Notes under the pieces: generated by a model
The model's input: only the letters and a program-made list of their open reading frames with translations
The model's database searches: none
Told to the model about the DNA's origin: nothing
Shown: piece by piece, positions 8,237 to 16,355 of the stretch
Numbering within the stretch: position 1 is the stretch's first letter
Layout: each line of letters begins with the position of its first letter
Origin: an uncultured Prevotellaceae bacterium
GTDB lineage: Bacteria; Bacteroidota; Bacteroidia; Bacteroidales; Bacteroidaceae
DNA: 64,000 nt
NCBI GenBank assembly: GCA_900315105.1
Contig: OMXX01000014.1
Coordinates: 1-64,000, forward strand
Reading direction: 5' to 3'
Program-made: the position numbers and the translations under genes

Positions 8237-9508
8237 ATGGAAAGAACATGGCGATGGTTTGGCAAGAAGGATAAGATCACTCTTGCACAATTAAAGCAGA
8301 TAGGCGTTGAGGGTATAGTTACTGCATTGCATGACGTACCACTCGGCGAAGTATGGACACGTGAGAAGATTCATGAGCTCAAGGAGTACATCGAGTCTTA
8401 CGGAATGAAGTGGAGCGTCGTAGAGTCACTTCCTGTAGTTGAGACTATCAAGTATGGCGGTCCTGACCGCGACCACCAGATCGAGGTTTATAAGCAGAGC
8501 CTCCGCAACCTCGGTGAGGAAGGTATCAAGTGCATCTGCTATAACTTCATGCCAGTACTCGACTGGGCACGTACCGACCTTGAGCACGAGAACCCCAATG
8601 GTGCAAGCAACCTCTATATGGACTGGGGCGAGTTTGCATATTTCGACATCTACATCCTCAAGCGCGAAGCAGCTCGTGCTGACTGGGCTGAGTTCTCAAA
8701 GGTTCACAAGTGGGGACGTGATCTCGTGGCAGAGGCTGACGCTATCAAGGCAAAGGCAACTCCAGAGTTCGACCATGCAATGGTTGAAAACATCATCATC
8801 AAGACACAGGGCTTCGTATCAGGCAACTTCAGCGAGGGCGATTCTGCTCCTGTGCAGAAGTTCCGCGACCTTCTCGCTCTCTACAAGGACATCGACAAGG
8901 CAAAGCTTCAGAACAACATGAAGACTTGGCTTGAGGCTATCATGCCTATATGCGATGAGTACGACATCAATATGTGTGTTCATCCTGACGATCCTCCTTA
9001 TCCAGTATTCGGACTCCCACGTATCGTAGGTAACACAGAGGATATCCAGTGGTTCCTCGATGCTGTTCCAAACAAGCATAACGGTCTCACATTCTGTGCT
9101 GGTTCATTCTCAGCAGGTGAGCATAACGATTGTGTGGCAATGGCAGAGAAGTTCGCTGACCGTACACACTTCGTTCACCTCCGTTCTTGCCACATCTTCC
9201 CTAACGGTAACTTTACAGAGGCAAGTCACCTTGGCGGTCGTGGAAACCTCATCGAGCTCACCCGTATCTTCGAAAAGGCAGAGGCAGAAGGCAAGTGCAA
9301 CTCAGGTCGCCGTCTCCCAATGCGTGTTGACCACGGCATGACCTTCACCGATGAGCCAGGAGGCGTATTCGATGAGACCAACCACGGTCACAATGCAGGT
9401 TACACACTCCTTGGCCGTATGTTTGCTATGGGCCAGATTCAGGGCGTTATGGCAACAGTTGACAAGGAACTCGGCATAGAGTACAAGCAGCCGGGCTTCT
9501 ACGATTAA
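8237..9508 (+). CDS. uxuA: D-mannonate dehydratase
   Basis: The 423-residue enzyme dehydrates D-mannonate to 2-keto-3-deoxy-gluconate. It starts MERTWRWFG and carries family segments ALHDVPLGEVW, CYNFMPVLDWARTDL, MCVHPDDPPYPVFGLPRI (about 237-254), LTFCAGSFSAGEHND and HFVHLRSCH, which contain the metal-ligand His, Cys and Asp positions of the TIM-barrel UxuA family. E. coli UxuA is slightly shorter. It lies 197 bases after uxuB on the same strand, with two palindromic repeats in the gap, and is followed by a strong terminator, so the two probably form one operon. Confidence 0.95.
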   Translation: MERTWRWFGKKDKITLAQLKQIGVEGIVTALHDVPLGEVWTREKIHELKEYIESYGMKWSVVESLPVVETIKYGGPDRDHQIEVYKQSLRNLGEEGIKCICYNFMPVLDWARTDLEHENPNGASNLYMDWGEFAYFDIYILKREAARADWAEFSKVHKWGRDLVAEADAIKAKATPEFDHAMVENIIIKTQGFVSGNFSEGDSAPVQKFRDLLALYKDIDKAKLQNNMKTWLEAIMPICDEYDINMCVHPDDPPYPVFGLPRIVGNTEDIQWFLDAVPNKHNGLTFCAGSFSAGEHNDCVAMAEKFADRTHFVHLRSCHIFPNGNFTEASHLGGRGNLIELTRIFEKAEAEGKCNSGRRLPMRVDHGMTFTDEPGGVFDETNHGHNAGYTLLGRMFAMGQIQGVMATVDKELGIEYKQPGFYD

Positions 9509-9534
9509 GAATCAACCGAAAATAACAATAATAA

Positions 9535-9570
9535 AACCGCTTGGGGAACAATCCCTAAGCGGTTTTTATT
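9535..9570 (+). terminator. Rho-independent terminator after uxuA
   Basis: AACCGCTTGGGGA pairs with TCCCTAAGCGGTT around an ACAA loop and is followed by a T-rich run. This ends the uxuB-uxuA unit. Confidence 0.9.
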
Positions 9571-9578
9571 TTGTACCT

Positions 9579-9612
9579 TTCAACTCCTTCCTTTTGGGAG
9601 AGTCGGGGTAGG
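9579..9612 (-). repeat. Degenerate palindromic repeat after the RelA/SpoT gene
   Basis: On the minus strand, GCCTACCCCGACTCTCCC then AAGGAAGGAGTTG is a diverged member of the GC-rich palindrome family. It begins directly after the stop codon of the RelA/SpoT homologue. Confidence 0.5.
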
Positions 9613-9614
9613 CT

Positions 9615-11510
9615 TTAATCATTCTTATACTTCACCTCTTCCACATCCGGAATATCTGAGATGGTGTTCACGATAGTCTGAAGCTCATCAAATGAGTGTA
9701 CGGAGAAATTCACCGTGCAAGTAACAATCTCATCCTCCGTAACCGTATGAAGACTATTGATGGATAGTCGGAATTTATTTGATATACTGTCAATGAGGTC
9801 GCTGAGAAGGTGCTGCCTATCCACGGCATGAACCGTGATACTTGCAGGATATAGAACGGAATCCTCAGCCTGGAAGTCAACAGCCACTATGGAGTCGCCA
9901 TACCTTGAAGACATTGCTATTGCCTCTGAGCAATCCCTTCGGTGCACACTAATCATTCCGTTTTTCTCCGTGAAGCCAATAACCTCCTCACCCGGTATAG
10001 GGTGACATATAGGGCATCTGGTATACTGCGATTTAGGCTGCCGTTCAAGGAACTGATGTATATGTCTCAAAGCCTTATATGACTTGGCACTACCGCGCCA
10101 GTCCTCCTTTGGCGTCACACTCTCATCTGTTCCCACCTCCACACAGTCACCGCGATGAAGAACAGTCTTCACCGATGCAAGATGTCCGTTGATCTTTGCA
10201 TACTTAGCGTGCATACCCACCTGGGTATGAATGTTGTATGCAAAGTCGAGCGCTGTGGAATCCTTCGGCAGACGCAATGCCCTACCCTGCGGTGTGTAGC
10301 ATGTGATATCGTCGTTATAGAACTGGCTTCTCACCGACTCAATGAAGAAAGCGTCACCCTCCTCACTCTCCTGAGCGCTGTTAGCCACATCCTTCAGCAC
10401 ATTTCTCATAGAATCAATCCATGCGCTGATATCATTATCCCTTCTACGGGCAACACAACCCAGTCGGGAGTTGACAATCATCCTCTCACTCGAGATATGC
10501 ACCTCTTCCCATACTCCATAGTCGGAAAGCAGATGCACGTGGAAGCTCTGATAACCGTTACTCTTAGGCTGGTCGATGTAGTTAATCATCGAACCTGATT
10601 TCTCGCGGAAACAATTCGTAAGGTATGAGTATATGTTCAGACACATATTCTTTTCTGACACATATACATCCTCTGGGAATACAATTCGTGTGAAATGGCG
10701 TCCTTCAACGTGCTCAAAATCCACCTTCGTGTTTTTCATCTTGCGATAAAGGCTATAAGGAGCACGGTAAGCAACCTCACGACGGAAACGGATACCGTTG
10801 GCATTAAGCACCTCATCAATCTTTGTTGAGAATGATGCCATACGTATCTTGTCACGTTCTTTCTCTTTCTCTATAAGCTGCACGATTTTCTCGTACACTT
10901 GCGGACATCTGTACCTGAACGACAGATTCTCCAATTCAATCTTGATATTGTAGAAGCCAAGGCGGTTGGCAAGCGGAGCATAGAAATAGTCGGTCTCTCC
11001 CGCAATCTTCATCTGCTTGGCAGGTCGCATACTGCTAAGCGTTCGCATGTTATGCAGACGGTCGGCAAGCTTTATAAGAATGGCACGCACGTCATAGTGC
11101 ATGGAGTCAAGCATCTGCCTAAAGTTATCCAACTGCTTCGACATTGCATAGTTAGGCTTCTTCTGCTTCGTCACCACCCTCACGAGGAAAGCCACGTCAT
11201 CACCAAAGAGGCGTCGCATATCATCATCGGTATATTCGGTATCCTCCACCACATCGTGAAGGAAAGCAGCACATACAGGGGGAGCGCTGAGCTTCATTTC
11301 CACAGCCACGATTCTTGCCACGGCAATAGGATGAATGATATACGGTTCACCCGTCATTCGCTTCTGGTTGGCATGGGCATCATGTGCAAGCTGATAAGCA
11401 CGCCTCATCAGTTCCATCTCCTCGATGGTACATCGTGGTGACATAGCAGTAAAGACTTCCTCAGCCCTACTGTTTATCTCTAGTTCTGTGAGTTGCCGCA
11501 CATGCTCCAT
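9615..11510 (-). CDS. RelA/SpoT homologue, hydrolase intact, synthetase degenerate
   Basis: The 631-residue protein has the long RSH layout: HD hydrolase (about 25-190), synthetase-like domain (about 235-350), TGS (about 395-460, begins DDITCYTPQGRALRLP), a Cys/His region with CPICHPIPGEEVIGF, and a C-terminal ACT domain. Hydrolase residues are present: QKRMTGEPYIIHP, FLHDVVEDTEY and LADRLHNMRTL. In the synthetase, the motif that normally reads as an Asp five residues before an Arg appears here as GRHFTR, with Gly in place of the Asp; the basic ATP-binding stretch reads AYRAPYSLYRKM; and EVQIRT is EVHISS. YQSFH is kept. I infer a ppGpp hydrolase with weak or no synthesis. It is about 100 residues shorter than many Bacteroidetes RSH proteins. 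Its promoter lies at 11572-11602. Confidence 0.88.
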   Translation of the reverse strand: MEHVRQLTELEINSRAEEVFTAMSPRCTIEEMELMRRAYQLAHDAHANQKRMTGEPYIIHPIAVARIVAVEMKLSAPPVCAAFLHDVVEDTEYTDDDMRRLFGDDVAFLVRVVTKQKKPNYAMSKQLDNFRQMLDSMHYDVRAILIKLADRLHNMRTLSSMRPAKQMKIAGETDYFYAPLANRLGFYNIKIELENLSFRYRCPQVYEKIVQLIEKEKERDKIRMASFSTKIDEVLNANGIRFRREVAYRAPYSLYRKMKNTKVDFEHVEGRHFTRIVFPEDVYVSEKNMCLNIYSYLTNCFREKSGSMINYIDQPKSNGYQSFHVHLLSDYGVWEEVHISSERMIVNSRLGCVARRRDNDISAWIDSMRNVLKDVANSAQESEEGDAFFIESVRSQFYNDDITCYTPQGRALRLPKDSTALDFAYNIHTQVGMHAKYAKINGHLASVKTVLHRGDCVEVGTDESVTPKEDWRGSAKSYKALRHIHQFLERQPKSQYTRCPICHPIPGEEVIGFTEKNGMISVHRRDCSEAIAMSSRYGDSIVAVDFQAEDSVLYPASITVHAVDRQHLLSDLIDSISNKFRLSINSLHTVTEDEIVTCTVNFSVHSFDELQTIVNTISDIPDVEEVKYKND

Positions 11511-11571
11511 AATTGTATGTTCTCCTAAATTATCCTTAGGTAAGTTTTTTTGAAAAACGAAAATTCAACTG

Positions 11572-11602
11572 CAAAAATACGGAAAAGAATAGAAACGACA
11601 AA
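11572..11602 (-). promoter_or_regulatory. Promoter for the RelA/SpoT homologue
   Basis: On the minus strand TTTG, a 19-base spacer and TATTTTTG match the Bacteroidetes promoter consensus, 62 bases upstream of the start codon. The stretch from 11603 to 11820 holds no gene I can support. Confidence 0.75.
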
Positions 11603-11820
11603 ACATTTTTTCACTTTTTTCGTAATAAACGTTTAATTATTAACAATTAGCGACTTTTATGCTTTACTTCGCATGCATCTTGTCATTTCTGAAATAATCA
11701 GGACTTGCATATTTTCGACTATTCAATTGAAAAACGTGACAGATACACAATTTCAATTTTGTTTTTATCGAAATTTAGACATTTTAACATTCCGCACAAG
11801 CCTTTATCGAATAAAATCGC

Positions 11821-11930
11821 TATCTTTGCACTCAGCAAATCTGAGACCGTGCGCCAGCCTTTAGGGCTGACAAGCACTTTTGCTTTCGTGCGATATGCTT
11901 CGCACATTGTCACTCTGCAAATCCAAGACC
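11821..11930 (+). ncRNA. Promoter element and structured 5' leader, copy 2
   Basis: TATCTTTG (11821-11828) is a good -7 element, though no clear TTTG sits at the right distance upstream. The leader then repeats copy 1 (1869-1950): GTGCG (11849-11853) can pair with CGCAC (11901-11905) around hairpins CAGCC/GGCTG and GCAC/GTGC. The structured block is bracketed by a 20-base direct repeat (11829-11848 and 11911-11930, 17 of 20 identical), and the second repeat ends one base before the start codon. This could be a cis-regulatory RNA or a short inserted element. Confidence 0.5.
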
Positions 11931-11931
11931 A

Positions 11932-12477
11932 ATGAATAAAATCTACATTATACTAAGCCTATCATGTGCATTAGCGATAGCCAGTTCACTTACATCCTGC
12001 AAGAACAAGCAGCAGGATGAGGATATCATGATTGAGAAGATAATCGACAAGCCCAAAAGCAAGGCGACGAGCATGGCGGCAAAGTCAACTTCCGGCACAG
12101 CCAACTGGGCAGGAAGCAAATACAACTTTTCCATCCGTCGTGCAGCCGATACAAGTCTTGAAGATGTGGAGAACCATGACTCACTCTTCCACGACAACCG
12201 TATTGAGCTGACCATAACCCGTACCGACGGCTCACAGTTCTTCTCACAGACATTCACGAAGAGCAGTTTCTCCGGTCTTCTGAATCGCGACACAAAGGAG
12301 AACGGAGTGTTCATCAGCATGGCATACGACAAGAGCGATGCGAATCACCTCTATTTCGTGGCAAGTATCGGAAGTCCTGATGAGTCATACGATGACTTCA
12401 CGCTCGTTCAGCTCATCATCGACCGTCAGGGCGCTACAACCGTAGCATCCTACACACCACCAGAAACAGCGATGTAA
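11932..12477 (+). CDS. Lipoprotein, probably DUF4738 family
   Basis: A 181-residue protein with a signal peptide and lipobox ending SSLTSC (Cys23), so it should be lipid-anchored. The mature part has a basic linker and then a compact domain with NFSIRRAADTSL, DNRIELTITRTDGSQFF and TFTKSSFSGLLNRDT, a pattern I associate with the Bacteroidetes DUF4738 family. Function is unknown. The start at 11932 follows immediately after the repeated leader, so any regulation by that leader would act on this gene's translation start. A bidirectional terminator follows. Confidence 0.75.
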   Translation: MNKIYIILSLSCALAIASSLTSCKNKQQDEDIMIEKIIDKPKSKATSMAAKSTSGTANWAGSKYNFSIRRAADTSLEDVENHDSLFHDNRIELTITRTDGSQFFSQTFTKSSFSGLLNRDTKENGVFISMAYDKSDANHLYFVASIGSPDESYDDFTLVQLIIDRQGATTVASYTPPETAM

Positions 12478-12491
12478 AAAAGATACAGAAA

Positions 12492-12530
12492 CGACAACCC
12501 CACCACGAAAGCGGTGGGGTTGCCGTTTTT
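12492..12530. terminator. Bidirectional terminator
   Basis: A strong hairpin, CAACCCCACC paired with GGTGGGGTTG around ACGAAAGC, is followed by TTTTT on the plus strand, and on the minus strand by a looser T-rich stretch. It separates the convergent lipoprotein gene and the small-peptide gene, whose stop codon is at 12532. Confidence 0.85.
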
Positions 12531-12531
12531 A

Positions 12532-12708
12532 TCAGTCTGCCCACACCGTAGGTTCTGCAGAGTCATAATCAGTGTCTGGATCAGAGTTAGAACTCGATCT
12601 CATAATCTTGAAAGTATGAGTGTCAAGCGATTGAGGTGACTGTGCCACCATACTACGGCATCTCAACTCGTGAGATCTTGCTATTGGTTTTAGATATTCC
12701 TTTTTCAT
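12532..12708 (-). CDS. 58-residue peptide, coupled to upstream secreted protein
   Basis: Reading the minus strand from ATG at 12708 gives a 58-residue peptide starting MKKEYLKPIARSHELRCRSM and ending EPTVWAD. Its ATG overlaps the TGA of the preceding gene as ATGA, which suggests translational coupling. The first 23 residues are nearly identical to the 65-residue peptide at 14576-14773 (MKKEYLKPTAKSHELRCRSM), while the acidic, Ser/Asp-rich tails differ. This pattern of conserved head and variable tail, together with the duplicated context, supports a real gene. There is no signal peptide or membrane segment. Short peptides starting MKKxYxKP are frequent beside Bacteroidales surface-protein genes; their role is unknown to me. 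Confidence 0.7.
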   Translation of the reverse strand: MKKEYLKPIARSHELRCRSMVAQSPQSLDTHTFKIMRSSSNSDPDTDYDSAEPTVWAD

Positions 12709-14456
12709 TTTACTATAACCTTTTTACCGTTAATTATATTAAAGCCTTTTTGAGGAACATTCAAACGCTGTCCATTAATGTTGAAGATATTATCTCCTTC
12801 AATATGGTTATCGCGAACAGAAACCACTCCCGTTATACTTTCCTCTATTTCAAATGCAATCTTGGCGTTATTACTATTCGATAAATCCAGATACACAACA
12901 CCCGCACTTGGAGTGTCAGCTTTCCAAGGATAGAATGCAATACCATTACCCTCTCCTGCACGATAGCCAAGACGATAGGCATCAACAGGCGTTCCTGTAA
13001 CGGAAGCACTCAGAAGATTATCATTTCCTTCATACTCGTATGGCGATGCATCCTTTGTCATTGTTATCAGGTAGGTTCCGTCCTCCTGAACATTATCTGT
13101 ATGCAAAATGACAGGACAAGCCATAGGCACCTTCTTCCCTGTCCTATTGATGAGTTTAACAGCATCTTCCTCATCCTCCTTCCCTACTACCACATACACA
13201 TCAGTATTATTATCAACGGTATAGCTATTATATGCGTCATAGAACGGTCTCCACCCCTGCATATCGGCAATTGTCGTAAGAGTTACGTTATCTCCATCAA
13301 CAATAACAGAAGCGGCGCTTTCCTGATATTTTATCTTGTCTATCTTTATACCACCATTTACATTAAAGATGTAATATGTGACACCAGCTTTCATTTTTGC
13401 CTGAAGGGTTTTCCATACATTCGGATCATCGCTCACACCGTATGCAATCACACTCGAACTATTTGTATTACTTACAACATCCGTTCCTATCGCACACATT
13501 CTCGTTTGTCCCAAAGTACTAGTTGAAGAATACGTCACAGTCATCTCACCATCATATTCTGGAGTAAAGACAACACAGTTTGCCCTTGGCGTACTCGCTG
13601 AAATCAGATTAAGACAATGATTTTTAACCATGGTATATGAGTCATCATTGCTATCATAACCTTTAACCAAAATACCATCATAATCAAGCGTTACTATGCT
13701 TCCTTTAAATGTGAAGTCAGAATATTCATTAAAATCCCAGTCATATCTTGTCCAACTGGCAAAGATAATAGTAGGTTCAGTAATAGCGTCCGTTTCTTTT
13801 ACAAATACAGTACGAGCTTGGTCCTTATACCACCCATTAAAATGCCATTTTTCTTCTTGGAGAATCGGTAAATTACTATAACTATCTTTACAGTATTGCC
13901 CCATAAGACTCTCACATCCTTTTACATCGTATGCAGCCACATTGCCAGGCATATAGACAAAGCCGTACACACCACATAAATCTGTTGCCGTCATGGTATA
14001 TGTGGTATTTTCTGCCAAAACAAAATATTTCACGCCATAACCAAGTAATACTTTTTGATCTTTGGCTATCTCATAACATTCAGCAACACCATCCAGATTA
14101 TTAATTCTCAAGTCATTGGCATCATTAACTACTGTATTATCCCCCCATGTCCTCGCATAATACACGAGCAACACGCCTTTACTTTGCGTTTCAATCGTAA
14201 AGTCAGTAGCAGTATTATCACCAGAATGTACTTTGACATAATGAGTCACATTCTCATTATAGATTGTTCGTGCTTTTTCTTTCGTTGAAACTGAAGTTTT
14301 TTGGGGCTTAATCGTCACACCATCCAATGATATATTGGAAAGTGAAGATTCTGCACCATAGAAATAGCGTCTCTCAGCATGTGCGGAGATAGACATAACG
14401 AAAAACATTGTTATAACGAACAACGCTACTATAATTTTTTCAATTTTGTTTTTCAT
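12705..14456 (-). CDS. Secreted surface protein with C-terminal NGKKVIVK motif
   Basis: A 583-residue protein with a signal peptide (cleavage likely after SISAHA, near 27). The body is beta-rich with two similar regions ending in a membrane-less, Tyr-rich pattern (VKYFVLAENTTYTMTATD and VTYYIFNVNGGIKIDKIKY) and one InlB-like segment, WHFNGWYKDQARTVFV, near 205-220. The C-terminus, IFNINGQRLNVPQKGFNIIN followed by GKKVIVK, is a motif shared with other secreted proteins here and resembles sorting-type ends. No enzymatic signature is visible. It is followed with a 4-base overlap by the 58-residue peptide gene. A promoter at 15073-15103 would transcribe the decayed paralogue, the 65-residue peptide gene, this gene and the 58-residue gene together. 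Confidence 0.75.
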   Translation of the reverse strand: MKNKIEKIIVALFVITMFFVMSISAHAERRYFYGAESSLSNISLDGVTIKPQKTSVSTKEKARTIYNENVTHYVKVHSGDNTATDFTIETQSKGVLLVYYARTWGDNTVVNDANDLRINNLDGVAECYEIAKDQKVLLGYGVKYFVLAENTTYTMTATDLCGVYGFVYMPGNVAAYDVKGCESLMGQYCKDSYSNLPILQEEKWHFNGWYKDQARTVFVKETDAITEPTIIFASWTRYDWDFNEYSDFTFKGSIVTLDYDGILVKGYDSNDDSYTMVKNHCLNLISASTPRANCVVFTPEYDGEMTVTYSSTSTLGQTRMCAIGTDVVSNTNSSSVIAYGVSDDPNVWKTLQAKMKAGVTYYIFNVNGGIKIDKIKYQESAASVIVDGDNVTLTTIADMQGWRPFYDAYNSYTVDNNTDVYVVVGKEDEEDAVKLINRTGKKVPMACPVILHTDNVQEDGTYLITMTKDASPYEYEGNDNLLSASVTGTPVDAYRLGYRAGEGNGIAFYPWKADTPSAGVVYLDLSNSNNAKIAFEIEESITGVVSVRDNHIEGDNIFNINGQRLNVPQKGFNIINGKKVIVK

Positions 14457-14575
14457 TTACAATATAACGTTTGGTTTTGTTTATGAAAGGATTACCCTGC
14501 CATCTCATTTTATAGACAAGGTTCTGCATATCATTTTTATAAAGATTACATCCATAACAGATGCAGTTAATAATA

Positions 14576-14773
14576 TCACTCAGCGCAATCAGGTATCCAG
14601 CCAGAATATGAAGAAGAATATGAATCAGATTCCGAATCAGAATCATAATCATAACCACCACCTCGATTCCCCATTTGGAGTGATGACCGTGACATATATA
14701 CTGACTGTGCCACCATACTACGGCATCTCAACTCGTGAGATTTTGCTGTGGGTTTTAGGTATTCCTTTTTCAT
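14576..14773 (-). CDS. 65-residue Ser/Asp/Tyr-rich peptide
   Basis: This peptide begins MKKEYLKPTAKSHELRCRSM and continues with a Gly/Tyr/Asp/Ser-rich tail (GGGYDYDSDSESDSYSSSYS) ending IPDCAE. It is a paralogue of the 58-residue peptide at 12532-12708; the shared head and divergent tail argue for selection on the N-terminus. It follows a decayed copy of the 583-residue secreted protein gene, just as the 58-residue gene follows the intact copy. No transmembrane or signal segment is seen. The Cys in the head and the low-complexity tail could suit a processed or metal-binding peptide, but this is speculation. Confidence 0.65.
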   Translation of the reverse strand: MKKEYLKPTAKSHELRCRSMVAQSVYMSRSSLQMGNRGGGYDYDSDSESDSYSSSYSGWIPDCAE

Positions 14774-14992
14774 AGTAGTATAAATTTTTATAGTTGATAT
14801 ATTAAAGTCTTTTTAGGGGGAAGATGCAAATGCTGCTCATTACTGTCGAGTAACTCAAGTAATGGAAGACGGTAAACTCACAGAAGTAAAGATATAGCGA
14901 TTACCTGTCTCTGCATGTGCGGAGACAGACATAATGAAAAACATTGCTACAACGAACAACGCAACTATAATTTTATCAATTATATTTTTCAT
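14774..14992 (-). pseudogene. Internally deleted paralogue of the 583-residue secreted protein
   Basis: From ATG at 14992 the minus strand reads MKNIIDKIIVALFVVAMFFI and continues MSVSAHAE, nearly the same signal peptide as the 583-residue protein, then leaves the homology and stops at 14855-14857 after 45 residues. The next 80 bases resemble, at DNA level, the last 90 bases of the intact gene, up to the ATG of the 65-residue peptide. So the first and last parts remain and about 1.6 kb has been lost. The 45-residue product could still be exported. Confidence 0.75.
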
Positions 14993-15072
14993 AGAAACAA
15001 TAAGGTTTTATATTTTTGAAAGGGATTAAGTGTAATTGTACGTATCCGAAATATCACTCGAATCATACAATG

Positions 15073-15103
15073 CAAAATTACATTTTTTTCCTCAAAACAC
15101 AAA
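15073..15103 (-). promoter_or_regulatory. Promoter of the duplicated secreted-protein locus
   Basis: On the minus strand TTTG, a 19-base spacer and TAATTTTG match the consensus, 81 bases upstream of the remnant start. The region 14993-15209 holds nothing else I can support. Confidence 0.75.
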
Positions 15104-15209
15104 ATATTTTTACAATTTTCTATCCCAAATCTCGAATTTTCTCTCTTTCACAACAAAAAAGATGTTTTTTCATGGATAAAACGCACATTAAGGACAGAAA
15201 ATTCTACAG

Positions 15210-15240
15210 AAAAACTCCCCCATCACTTACGTGATGGGAA
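15210..15240 (-). terminator. Terminator after the ORF6N gene
   Basis: On the minus strand CCCATCAC pairs with GTGATGGG and is followed by GGGAGTTTTT. A close relative stands at 16356-16390, so the same terminator sequence is used twice. Confidence 0.75.
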
Positions 15241-15254
15241 GGAAATGCTATCGA

Positions 15255-15800
15255 TTACTTTGAACGTTTTATTGTATGCTTAATCTTGACAACAGCAAAG
15301 TTCAGTTCCACCTGTGTCTCTGATTCCGTAGTGCTTAGGTTATTGCCTATCACATCCGAAATCAATTCCCCACTTTGCTTGAGAAGCACCTTTTGCTCTT
15401 CCGGATTCTCCGTTTTCTGAAGTTCCTCCATCTTTCTAACCATCTCACGCACTTGAGTGAAAGTATCGATAATGGCTATTGTCGCCTTCACGGCAGCTTC
15501 CGATTTCAGAATGGTGGCAAGCATATATAATCCTCGCTCGGTAAAAGCAGTAGGTGCTACCGTACTGTGTTTCAACGTCTTAAACCGGTCAAAATTTTTG
15601 ACCAGTTCTTCCCGTTCAAACCTATCCACTTCAAAGATATACCCAAACGGAAACTTATTAGGATTATTCCTTACGGCTTGGTTCACCTCCTTAGTCTTGA
15701 CTCCGTAAAGCGTTGCCACATCACGGTCAAGCAGCACATCCTGCCCTCTTAGTTTGATGACAAGATTCTGCACATCATCTGTTTTTATGATTTCATCCAT
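15255..15800 (-). CDS. ORF6N domain protein
   Basis: The 181-residue protein has an N-terminal ORF6N domain (about 10-95): VIKLRGQDVLLDRDVATLYG, then TKEVNQAVRNNPNKFP and FTERGLYMLATILKSEAA. ORF6N occurs in phage and mobile-element regulators and binds DNA. The C-terminal half is helical and charged with a likely coiled coil (REMVRKMEELQKTENPEEQK). It has its own promoter (15823-15854), a purine-rich AAAGGAG ribosome site, unusually strong for this genome, and its own terminator, so it is a self-contained unit. It may be a phage relic or a domesticated regulator. Confidence 0.88.
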   Translation of the reverse strand: MDEIIKTDDVQNLVIKLRGQDVLLDRDVATLYGVKTKEVNQAVRNNPNKFPFGYIFEVDRFEREELVKNFDRFKTLKHSTVAPTAFTERGLYMLATILKSEAAVKATIAIIDTFTQVREMVRKMEELQKTENPEEQKVLLKQSGELISDVIGNNLSTTESETQVELNFAVVKIKHTIKRSK

Positions 15801-15822
15801 ATCATTTCTCCTTTCTTATCTG

Positions 15823-15854
15823 CAAAGATACACAATTTCCATGATAATGCCAAA
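15823..15854 (-). promoter_or_regulatory. Promoter for the ORF6N gene
   Basis: On the minus strand TTTG, a 20-base spacer and TATCTTTG match the consensus exactly, 22 bases upstream of the start codon and followed by an AAAGGAG ribosome site. Confidence 0.8.
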
Positions 15855-15933
15855 GAAAAAACAGAGAAAGTCTAATTCCTATGTAAGTCCTATGTGATTC
15901 CCTTGCAAATCCCATTTTTCGCCTATTCTCAGG

Positions 15934-15976
15934 AACGGACTTGGAACGGTTTTATAACGGTATTACAACGGACTTA
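15934..15976 (+). repeat. Short-word repeat tract (AACGG type)
   Basis: Five imperfect copies of a word near AACGGACTT/AACGGTTTT in tandem, upstream of the ORF6N promoter and beside the palindromic element that follows. Confidence 0.55.
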
Positions 15977-16002
15977 CTATTACGGCATATAACAGGCAAG
16001 TG

Positions 16003-16294
16003 TGATTTTTTTTAGAATTAAACGCCAAACACATACATGGGGGTAGAATTCGCATGATAACATACTGTGTATCAAAGTGTTTATATGCATGTACGTGTTT
16101 ATCCAACTCGTACATGAGTCGTACATAACACGTACATGCTTTTGCGTAAACAAACAGGACATGAGACTTATGTATGTGTCATGTACGTGTTCAGCAAACA
16201 CGTACATGCTCTTAACTTGCTAATTATCAGCATAATTACAATCCATTTTATAGTATATGTACGTGTTTGGCGTTTAATTCTAAAAAAAAATCGC
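16003..16294. repeat. MITE-like 292-bp element with 37-bp terminal inverted repeats
   Basis: The left end (16003-16039) reads TTAGAATTAAACGCCAAACA in its centre, and the right end (16256-16294) is its inverted copy with few mismatches. Between them, the words CATGTACGTG and CACGTACATG recur in both orientations. No credible gene lies inside; open frames on both strands translate the repeated ends similarly (VCVWRLILKK), as expected for an inverted repeat. It could be a non-autonomous mobile element, but no target duplication was established. Confidence 0.6.
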
Positions 16295-16355
16295 ATGTGG
16301 TGCAAATTTTTTCACCATCTCATAACGTTGAGCTTGCGAAACCTGAGTAACTCCA

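Noticed and set aside
11673..11864. Short plus-strand frames between the RelA/SpoT and lipoprotein genes
   Set aside because: They cross the promoter and structured leader and have no homology I can see.
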